37,596 bases of DNA, taken from Alphaproteobacteria bacterium. Lineage in GTDB: Bacteria > Pseudomonadota > Alphaproteobacteria > Micavibrionales > Micavibrionaceae. The stretch lies in assembly GCA_016764775.1 (NCBI GenBank), contig JAESRE010000023.1:1-37596 (forward strand), read 5' to 3'. The notes under the pieces were generated by a model, which saw nothing but the letters and a program-made list of their open reading frames with translations, was not told the origin of the DNA and did no database searches. Made by a program: the position numbers and the translations under genes. Shown piece after piece: positions 31,578 through 37,596 of this stretch; position 1 is the first letter of the stretch; each line of letters starts with the position of its first letter.

Positions 31578-32996
31578 ATGGCTTATGATGACATGTTAAG
31601 GTTGCAATCAATTGTAGGCATTATGGCCGGATTTACAGCATTGAAAGATACATCCTTCGGGGCGAAGCTGACGCTACGCTATCTGTTGGCGCTTGCGTTG
31701 ATTGCCGGTGTGATTGTCTTGTCATATTTTTTGCTGATCCAGCGTTTAAGTCTCAACGAGGATGATGCCTATATCATCAACATAAGCGGTATGCAGCGTA
31801 TGCTTTCACAGCGGATTGCCTTGACGGCGCGTGAAGTTCACGATGCGCGTTCGGCAGAAGAGGCCGATTTATACGCGGGTAAGATGGAAGTCGCGTTGGA
31901 GCGTATGATCGCCAATCACCGTATCCTCACGCAGAAAACCATGATTGATGATGTCAAAGCGCCGATGAGCGAGACGGTGAAAGAAATGTATTTTGCCGAG
32001 AACGGTATTGATGCGCAGGTGAGTGAGTACACGGCACTGGGGCAGCAGTTTCTGGATGTTTACCGCGAAGACGGTCAGGATGCTGTGCGCGAAAGCGGGT
32101 TGGTTTTTGATATTGTCAAAATCGCCAGAGACGGTTTGTTGGATAAGCTCAATAATGTCGTTTCCCAGTATCAGAAAGAGTCGGAAGAAAGCATCGTCCA
32201 GTTTCGCAAGCTGGAAACGCTGGTTATGTCAGTGGCGTTGTGCGTTCTGTTGCTGGAGGTGGTGTTTATATTCCGTCCGATGGTGCGGAGCATTGTGCGC
32301 ACCACGCGTGACCTTACCGATGCGAATAAAGAGCTTGTAGAATTTTCTTACCGGATTTCCCATGATTTGCGTTCACCTGTAATTTCGGCCCTTGGCTTGG
32401 GCGAGATGGCACAAAAGCTGATTAAAGACGGGGATATAAAAACAGCACAGCAAAGTCTGGAATATTCCAACGCATCTTTACGAAAAATGGATAGCGTTAT
32501 TGAGGATATTATCACGCTGACCAAAATCAAAAACGAAGACCAGAAAACGGAAGCTGTCGATCTGAAGAATATGATCGAGGAGTCTTTTGACAAGATCAGT
32601 TATTTGCCGAATTACGACAAGATGGATGTTCGTATCGATGTGCGCTTTGACGGCGATATACATGTGAAGGCCCATGCTTTAAGGCAGGTTCTTGAAAACC
32701 TGTTGTCCAACACAATTAAGTACGCGGATTACAGTATCGATGACCCATATGTCGAAGTCATCGCCATTAAAAACGATGATATATGCGAGATCTCAATTTG
32801 TGATAACGGGCTTGGCATTGAAAAGAAATACAGACCCAAAGTGTTCAAGATGTTCCAGCGTTTTCATCCCAAAATCTCTTTTGGCAGTGGGCTGGGACTA
32901 TACATTGTTATGCAGAATATTCAGGTTTTGGACGGTGAAGCGTCATACATGCCGCTGGAAAAAGGTTCGAAATTTACAGTTAAGTTTCCGGTGTAG
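31578..32996 (+). CDS. Orphan sensor histidine kinase with PilJ-type N-terminal domain
   Basis: A 472-residue membrane kinase. Membrane spans lie at about residues 30-53 and 213-233. The periplasmic part begins with ISGMQRMLSQRIALTAREV, typical of the PilJ/NarX-like type IV pilus chemotaxis sensor domain. The kinase core has the H-box RISHDLRSPVIS with phosphorylated His262, an N-box LENLLSNTIKYA, the G1 box DNGLGIEKK and the G2 box GSGLGLYIV. No response regulator lies nearby, so it probably signals to a partner elsewhere. The start is uncertain: ATG at 31578 has no good ribosome binding site, and Met codons at 31593 or 31623 are possible. It is convergent with the PRC-barrel gene, 3 bp away. 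The stimulus is unknown. Confidence 0.9.
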   Translation: MAYDDMLRLQSIVGIMAGFTALKDTSFGAKLTLRYLLALALIAGVIVLSYFLLIQRLSLNEDDAYIINISGMQRMLSQRIALTAREVHDARSAEEADLYAGKMEVALERMIANHRILTQKTMIDDVKAPMSETVKEMYFAENGIDAQVSEYTALGQQFLDVYREDGQDAVRESGLVFDIVKIARDGLLDKLNNVVSQYQKESEESIVQFRKLETLVMSVALCVLLLEVVFIFRPMVRSIVRTTRDLTDANKELVEFSYRISHDLRSPVISALGLGEMAQKLIKDGDIKTAQQSLEYSNASLRKMDSVIEDIITLTKIKNEDQKTEAVDLKNMIEESFDKISYLPNYDKMDVRIDVRFDGDIHVKAHALRQVLENLLSNTIKYADYSIDDPYVEVIAIKNDDICEISICDNGLGIEKKYRPKVFKMFQRFHPKISFGSGLGLYIVMQNIQVLDGEASYMPLEKGSKFTVKFPV

Positions 32997-32999
32997 CGC

Positions 33000-34037
33000 C
33001 TAGTTCTGTGTCGTGTTTTTCGTGAATAACATGGACGCCAGTGCGCGGGTTTGTTTTTCGGTTAATTGAACATCCAATCCGTCAGGTGTTTCCACGATCT
33101 CGGCTTTATCAAACGGCAATTTGAATTGCTTTGCACCTTGTGCGGACAGGGCTGGACGCAATGTAAAGAAGATGTCCTGCGCTTCTGCATTTTCGTAAAT
33201 AACGGTATCGATGCTGCCGGCGACTTTGCCTTCAAAGTCGATCAGTTCACCGTCCTGCAAGCGAAGCAGGCTGACAAAGGTTTCGTTCACTTTATCGGTG
33301 TATTCGAATTCCTTTGCTTTCTCGAAAGTGTTCTCCGTCACCGTCAGTACCGTATCGCCGTTATCCTGTTTTCTGTCGACTGCATTGAAGCCGACGGCTT
33401 TAAGGTCACGCTGGTAATAGGATTTGTCATCCTGAACGACAATGGCTTTGGCTGCGCCTGTTTCCTTGTTGACCAGAATGTCGAAAATCTTTCCCGTTTC
33501 CTGACCGTCTTTATCCTTAACGCGGCTGCCGACGATGTTTTGAATTGAATGGGCGTGTTCTGTGTTCAATGTCTGGCCGTACTGGGCATTGAGTTTCGTC
33601 GCGGCTTGTGCAGCGGCATCTTCAAGTGCGAGCTTGGTGTCGGGTGTGCCCATCACGTCGCCGGCGTTGATGTTGAACTGGTCAATGTGATCAACGTTAT
33701 CCAGATTGTGCGGATTTTCTTCCAGGCCTTGTTCGATGCCGCCGAACATGGTGTAGAAAAAGTCATACATGGCACCGCGTCCCGAACCTTCGGCATATTC
33801 GTTACCGGGGGCTTGCTCGACATCGGCAGCTTCGGATATGGGGGCGTTGGGCACTGCTTCTTCGTCATCGACCGTGCGGTCACCCATGAAAAACCACGAT
33901 ACGATACCGCCCATGAAGAACAGGGCGATCGCAATCCCTGCGATTGCCCGCAATGAGCGCTGCGTGAATGTCTGATGCACATCGTGATCAATGACATTGG
34001 CTGTTGTCGGGTCTATACGTGGGTCTTGATACGTCAT
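33000..34037 (-). CDS. PRC-barrel domain membrane protein
   Basis: A 345-residue protein. Residues about 25-55 contain one membrane span (RAIAGIAIALFFMGGIVSWF), followed by an acidic linker. Around residues 160-200 a PRC-barrel domain starts IVGSRVKDKDGQETGKIFDI and LVNKETGAAKAIVV. A second, weaker copy may lie around residues 250-300 (LIDFEGKVAGSIDTVIY). PRC-barrels occur in photosynthetic reaction centre H subunits, RimM and envelope or sporulation proteins, and bind partners or small ligands. The function here is unknown. ATG at 34037 is favoured over the GTG at 34043 because AAGGG lies 6-8 bp before it. It is divergent from the unknown gene at 34146. Confidence 0.85.
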   Translation of the reverse strand: MTYQDPRIDPTTANVIDHDVHQTFTQRSLRAIAGIAIALFFMGGIVSWFFMGDRTVDDEEAVPNAPISEAADVEQAPGNEYAEGSGRGAMYDFFYTMFGGIEQGLEENPHNLDNVDHIDQFNINAGDVMGTPDTKLALEDAAAQAATKLNAQYGQTLNTEHAHSIQNIVGSRVKDKDGQETGKIFDILVNKETGAAKAIVVQDDKSYYQRDLKAVGFNAVDRKQDNGDTVLTVTENTFEKAKEFEYTDKVNETFVSLLRLQDGELIDFEGKVAGSIDTVIYENAEAQDIFFTLRPALSAQGAKQFKLPFDKAEIVETPDGLDVQLTEKQTRALASMLFTKNTTQN

Positions 34038-34109
34038 GTCCACCCTTACGCTCGGAAGTGGGAAGTGTTACCAAAAAAAACTGCTTACACTACACATTAC
34101 GTAAATTAT

Positions 34110-34137
34110 TTGCGCTTTTTTACGGTTATGGTAATAT
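34110..34137 (+). promoter_or_regulatory. Possible promoter for the 34146 gene
   Basis: TTGCGC (34110-34115) and TAATAT (34132-34137) match the -35 and -10 boxes at four of six bases each, with a 16-bp spacer. Transcription would start near 34144, only about two bases before the ATG at 34146. That would give a leaderless message. The match is modest, so the call is tentative. Confidence 0.4.
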
Positions 34138-34145
34138 CCGCGCCC

Positions 34146-35123
34146 ATGCTTACAGAATTCGCAGATACCGCCGCCGCAACACGCGATGCAAACGCTCAGG
34201 AGCGCATGCTTTCGCTGGGAATGCGCATGCCATACACCGTGATGTTTGCGGATATGGCGGGCAACTATCACAACCAAGCCCGCTCCCGCTATATGCGCAT
34301 GTGGGACGCATTGCCGTTCACGCCCGATGAATTTGTTTCCGCGTTGTCGCGAGATGTTGTTGGTGGCCGTGATGATCTTGTTATCTGGGACCTGACCCTT
34401 AAAGCATTGGAAGAGCAGGGCGTGGTGAAACAATTGTTTCTGGAAAGCAAGTTTGTGCCTGCGCGATATAAGGACGATAAACCGTCTTACAGCCCGTATT
34501 TACATTGTGATCAGGTCTATGATCTGCAAACGGGTGAGTGTTTAAGAGGCGATGTGCGTACGAATGGTCTTCACGAGCCGGGTGTCGGGCGTAAAGCCGT
34601 TCGTAATAATTTAGAGCTCGGGCAGCGTCTCGGTTGTCCGAATGTTCATATAGAAGCAACCCGTGTCGGGTGCTTGCTCTGGCTCAAGGGCGATGCTTTT
34701 GATGTGAAGTCGGTTAATCCCAAATACCTGCAGAATGTCCGCGAGCGCTGGGCGGAGATTGAACCGCATATCGCCGATGAAGTTGATAAGGCCGCTATCG
34801 AAGCTGCAATCGAGAACGCGGACTTAAAAGCGCTGGCGGGCTGCGCGCGCGATATGTGGATGCCGTTAACGCGTACCCGGGCGGGCGTTCATGCGCACAC
34901 AGAATTGCAGGACGGGGAGAACGGCATTCCGCTGAACAGGTATTTGTTGTTCGATAATATGATTGAGTGCTGGGAAGGTACGTCCGATATGAACGATCCG
35001 CACAAGCGTGCGGAGCTTGCCAAATTGCTGGGTGAATGGTCGGGTGACCAGCCGCAAGCCGCAACGGTACAAGGCGTTCCTGCGAGCAAAGCATATTCGG
35101 GGCCACAAGACCCGCATGCTTAA
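34146..35123 (+). CDS. Protein of unknown function
   Basis: A 325-residue soluble-looking protein I do not recognise. No signal peptide or membrane span is seen. It has an N-terminal helical block (RMPYTVMFADMAGNYHNQAR, then YMRMWDALPFTPDEFVSALS) and a central part with four cysteines (HCDQVYDLQTGEC, LGCPNVH, RVGCLLWLKG). A disordered tail follows, ending QGVPASKAYSGPQDPHA. The paired His and Cys residues of the central part could bind metal, but no known motif fits. The frame is open upstream to 33975, crossing the start of the divergent PRC-barrel gene, so an internal start is more likely. Met at 34128 is an alternative. The gene stands alone, with 85 bp before the next one. Confidence 0.7.
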   Translation: MLTEFADTAAATRDANAQERMLSLGMRMPYTVMFADMAGNYHNQARSRYMRMWDALPFTPDEFVSALSRDVVGGRDDLVIWDLTLKALEEQGVVKQLFLESKFVPARYKDDKPSYSPYLHCDQVYDLQTGECLRGDVRTNGLHEPGVGRKAVRNNLELGQRLGCPNVHIEATRVGCLLWLKGDAFDVKSVNPKYLQNVRERWAEIEPHIADEVDKAAIEAAIENADLKALAGCARDMWMPLTRTRAGVHAHTELQDGENGIPLNRYLLFDNMIECWEGTSDMNDPHKRAELAKLLGEWSGDQPQAATVQGVPASKAYSGPQDPHA

Positions 35124-35208
35124 AAGGCTTTGGAAAAGATTTCAGCTTCCCTTCACCTTTATTAGGGAATCCTTTTAAATAGACATCACTAATTGAACTT
35201 GGGGCAAT

Positions 35209-36624
35209 ATGAGTAGAAGAAATATTTCGCGGAGAGACTTTCTGCACGGTCTCTCATCAGGCGCATTGTACTTGGCTTGCACATCATCTTTGGGTGTGTT
35301 GAGCGGTTGTTCCGCGCCGATGACATCCAGACAGTCCTACATCAATGACTTTATGAAGCCGCAAAATCTGTCGGCGGCTTATCATTGGACGGATGTGGCC
35401 TTGCAGGCCATCCGTAACCAGACCGTAACACCACCGCCCGCTTCACGCGCTTTGGCGATGGGGCATGTATCCGGCTTTTTGGCTGTGAACGGTATTGTCG
35501 GCGGTTACAACACACCGTGGAAGACAGTTCGTGGTCCACAAGATGCCGATCCCGAGGTTGCCTATGGTGTGGCGATGTCCCGCGCGATGAGCGAAGCATT
35601 CCAGACCTCCTTTGCGTTTGACCGTCAGCGCTTTTTATCCGCCTATCCCGATGGTGACGCGAAGGAACGCGGCATCCGCTATGGCGAATATGTTTCCGAT
35701 GTGGTGATCAAAAGCCGCATTCGTGACGGGGCGGAGCCAAACAAGGCGAACTTCTATCTGGGGCGTTACCCGCGTCGGGACGATGCATTGAGATGGGCGC
35801 CGACAGGGCCGTTCTATGCGGCGGAAGACGGGCCGTTTCTGGGGACGTTCCACCGTGGTTTGCTTCCCGGTTGGGGGGCGCAAAAGCCATGGGTGATGAA
35901 GGATAAGAAACGCTTTCTAGCGCCCGAATTTCCCGATGTGCGCAGTAAGCAATTCACCGAAGAATACCGCTATGTGAAGGCCATCGGCGGAAACACCAAG
36001 GATACGATCCGTACGGTCGACCAGACACAGATTGCCTTTTTCTGGGAAGACGGCCCGCGCGGCGTTACGCCTCCCGGACACTGGCAGATCATTGCCATGC
36101 GCGTGTCACAGGATATGGGGCTGTCATTATTGGAGCAGGCGCGGATGTTTGCATTGCTCAGTATGGGGCAGGCCGATGCCGCAATCACGACATGGGACAG
36201 CAAATACACGCACGATATTATCCGCCCCGAAACGACAATCCGCCGCCGTATTGACGATATGGGCAATCCCGAACTGGTTGGTGAAGGGGATTCAGACTGG
36301 CTCAGCCTTATCTTTACGCCTGACTTCCCGACATATACGTCGGGGCATTCGACATTCAGTGGTGTGTCCGCACGCATGATTGCAAACTTCATCGGTACGG
36401 ACCGTGTGAACTTCAATGCGCAAGCGCCCGATCTTGTGAACTGGCCGAAACAGCTCACCGATATTCGCAGATCATGGACAAGCCTCTGGCAAGCTGCGGA
36501 AGAAAACGGTATGAGCCGCATTTACGGCGGTGTTCACTGGCCCGCCGATAATGATCAGGGGTTGCGCATCGGTCGTGAACTGGCTGACTACATCTACAGA
36601 GATGCTTTTGTGCGGGCGGTGTAG
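35209..36624 (+). CDS. Tat-exported vanadium-dependent haloperoxidase/PAP2-type enzyme
   Basis: A 471-residue enzyme of the vanadium haloperoxidase and acid phosphatase superfamily. The N-terminus has a twin-arginine signal (SRRDFLHG) followed by a lipobox-like LSGC (Cys34), so a Tat-exported lipoprotein is likely. The anion-binding residues are present in order: Lys and Arg in KYTHDIIRPET, Ser-Gly-His in TSGHSTFSG, and Arg with His in RIYGGVHWPADN. These hold vanadate or phosphate. Oxidation of halides with peroxide and a phosphatase activity cannot be told apart from sequence. An ATG 1 bp after its stop begins a porin-like gene, so the two are co-transcribed and both act in the envelope. 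Most of the first 130 residues have no recognisable domain. Confidence 0.88.
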   Translation: MSRRNISRRDFLHGLSSGALYLACTSSLGVLSGCSAPMTSRQSYINDFMKPQNLSAAYHWTDVALQAIRNQTVTPPPASRALAMGHVSGFLAVNGIVGGYNTPWKTVRGPQDADPEVAYGVAMSRAMSEAFQTSFAFDRQRFLSAYPDGDAKERGIRYGEYVSDVVIKSRIRDGAEPNKANFYLGRYPRRDDALRWAPTGPFYAAEDGPFLGTFHRGLLPGWGAQKPWVMKDKKRFLAPEFPDVRSKQFTEEYRYVKAIGGNTKDTIRTVDQTQIAFFWEDGPRGVTPPGHWQIIAMRVSQDMGLSLLEQARMFALLSMGQADAAITTWDSKYTHDIIRPETTIRRRIDDMGNPELVGEGDSDWLSLIFTPDFPTYTSGHSTFSGVSARMIANFIGTDRVNFNAQAPDLVNWPKQLTDIRRSWTSLWQAAEENGMSRIYGGVHWPADNDQGLRIGRELADYIYRDAFVRAV

Positions 36625-36625
36625 G

Positions 36626-37596
36626 ATGATGAAAATGAATACACATATTTTGAAATATATCGTTGTCGCAGGATGCGCTTTTCCGTCTCTGGCCCATGCC
36701 GACGGTAACAGCCTGCCGATTAATTATGACGCTATTTCCTTTATCGAGGAGCCGATGGCGGTTGGTATCGGCCCTGTTACCGTGAATGCGAATGTTCTGG
36801 TCGACCAGAGTGTGGAATACAGCACGCAGGCAGAGGACGATGATTACAACACGCGTACGATCGGTGATGTGCAGGCTGAAGTCGAGTTGCCGAACACATG
36901 GCAATTGAGTGCGCGTTACGTCGCCAATTATGACCGCTTGCGTAACGATTCCTACGATGATGATTTTGCGGTGGCCATTTCGGATGAATGGGGCACGCTA
37001 GCGGGTGGTAACGTGACCGGTGCCGTGTTTGAAAATTCACGCCGTAAACGCGGTTTCGGAAATGCGGAGCTGAAGAACGACAACTTCCTTGGCGCGCTGG
37101 ACGAAGATGGTGGGTTCTATTCCGTACAATACAACTCGTATCGTTTTTCAGTCGCAGCTGATCAGGAAGGTCGTGCCGAAGCGGGTGTGTCGTTCACACG
37201 TCCAATCGGGAAACAAAATTATTTTGCCAGCTTGCGCGTGCGTAAAGGTGATACGGGCGAAGATCCGGGCGATACAATCACGGCCGTAGGTGCGCCGGGT
37301 GACACATATGGTGCCGCCGTTGTCGGTGAGGTCATTTATGCGAGTTTCCTCGCGGATGTGCAGCTCGGCTATGAGAATATCGATCTCGACAACCAGTCCG
37401 GCGAGAACGACCATGCGTTCGGTTCTGTCGGTATGCAGTACAAGGAGGGCGCTTACCGTTTTTCACTGGAAGGCGGTCTGGGCAGGTATGATGGCGATGA
37501 CCGTCGTTCTGCGGCGTTCGGTTCACAGGTTGATGTCGCTCGCGGCATGTCCCTCAATCTCGGTGTAAATTACGTGTACGAGAATGATGACGACGA
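36626..37596 (+). CDS. Outer-membrane porin-like protein, partial at window end
   Basis: The frame is open from ATG 36626 to the window end, about 323 codons. A signal peptide (residues 1-25, ending PSLAHA) precedes a sequence rich in alternating polar and hydrophobic residues, aromatic residues and acidic turns, as in general porin beta-strands (for example YRFSLEGGLGRYDGDD and LNLGVNYVYENDDD). The C-terminal aromatic residue needed for assembly would lie outside. It begins 1 bp after the haloperoxidase stop; ATG at 36629 or 36635 could also start it. Porins of this type form diffusion channels. Coupling to a haloperoxidase may reflect substrate entry or envelope protection, which is inference. 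Confidence 0.85.
   Translation, partial: MMKMNTHILKYIVVAGCAFPSLAHADGNSLPINYDAISFIEEPMAVGIGPVTVNANVLVDQSVEYSTQAEDDDYNTRTIGDVQAEVELPNTWQLSARYVANYDRLRNDSYDDDFAVAISDEWGTLAGGNVTGAVFENSRRKRGFGNAELKNDNFLGALDEDGGFYSVQYNSYRFSVAADQEGRAEAGVSFTRPIGKQNYFASLRVRKGDTGEDPGDTITAVGAPGDTYGAAVVGEVIYASFLADVQLGYENIDLDNQSGENDHAFGSVGMQYKEGAYRFSLEGGLGRYDGDDRRSAAFGSQVDVARGMSLNLGVNYVYENDDD

Noticed and set aside
33975-34145. Longer N-terminus for the 34146 gene
   Set aside because: It would overlap the start of the divergent PRC-barrel gene and adds residues without a recognisable pattern. A promoter-like sequence lies within it.
1-37596. tRNA, rRNA, CRISPR, insertion sequence or phage signals
   Set aside because: None was seen by eye. 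Inverted and direct repeats present are short and fit regulatory sites.

Overview
The window looks like chromosomal DNA from a free-living, Gram-negative proteobacterium, most likely an alphaproteobacterium. The evidence is an outer-membrane porin-like gene, a lipoprotein with a lipobox, a Tat-dependent secreted enzyme, a RimK/RimB pair, an assimilatory APS-reductase type of sulfate pathway and a TrkH potassium channel. A Micavibrio-like lineage is possible, but this is only a guess from the mixture of protein styles. Genes are densely packed, with many 1, 4 or 8 bp overlaps. I see no tRNA, rRNA, CRISPR array, insertion sequence or prophage. No stretch longer than 300 bp is without a gene.

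Layout. (1) 1-5240 is a lipid-metabolism island around a TetR-type repressor. Two tandem alpha/beta hydrolases and tetR run leftward. Rightward from a two-operator promoter run a frameshifted methyltransferase, a YnbA-like CDP-alcohol phosphatidyltransferase, a YnbB-like phosphatidate cytidylyltransferase and a PlsC-like acyltransferase. This is a rearranged relative of the E. coli ynbABC set. (2) 5253-9262 holds a trypsin-like protease with an SH3-like tail, divergent from an ECF sigma factor and a membrane-anchored von Willebrand factor A protein. (3) 9316-11755 is a leftward operon of an M42-type metallopeptidase, RimB and RimK, the last two concerned with glutamate tails on ribosomal protein S6. 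(4) 11860-13110 is a secreted protein of unknown function. (5) 13263-21430 is the sulfate assimilation locus. A divergent Rrf2 regulator faces cysG-cysH-cysJ-cysI-cysD-cysN across palindromic AT-rich DNA. CysJ lacks the usual helical connecting domain and CysH carries the iron-sulfur cysteines of APS reductases.

(6) 21497-23621 holds trkH and an exported DUF6134-like protein. (7) 23624-30246 is a membrane-lipid modification region. A flavoprotein, a DUF1365 protein, a CFA-synthase-like methyltransferase lacking two bicarbonate ligands and a DUF3833 lipoprotein run leftward. Divergent from them, an LplT-like lipid transporter, a short MTA/SAH nucleosidase-like protein and a coiled-coil membrane protein run rightward with start-stop overlaps. 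(8) 30243-31459 is a second TetR gene, with two operators 34 bp apart (the same spacing as in region 1), divergent from a glyoxalase-fold protein. (9) 31578-35123 holds an orphan sensor kinase, a PRC-barrel membrane protein and an unknown protein. (10) 35209-37596 holds a Tat-exported vanadium haloperoxidase-type enzyme followed by a porin-like protein cut by the window end.

The strongest themes are membrane lipid remodelling (regions 1 and 7), reductive sulfur assimilation (region 5) and post-translational glutamylation (region 3). The most promising leads are the inducible lipid cassette, the altered CFA-type enzyme with its partners, the compact sulfite reductase flavoprotein and the M42-RimB-RimK operon.
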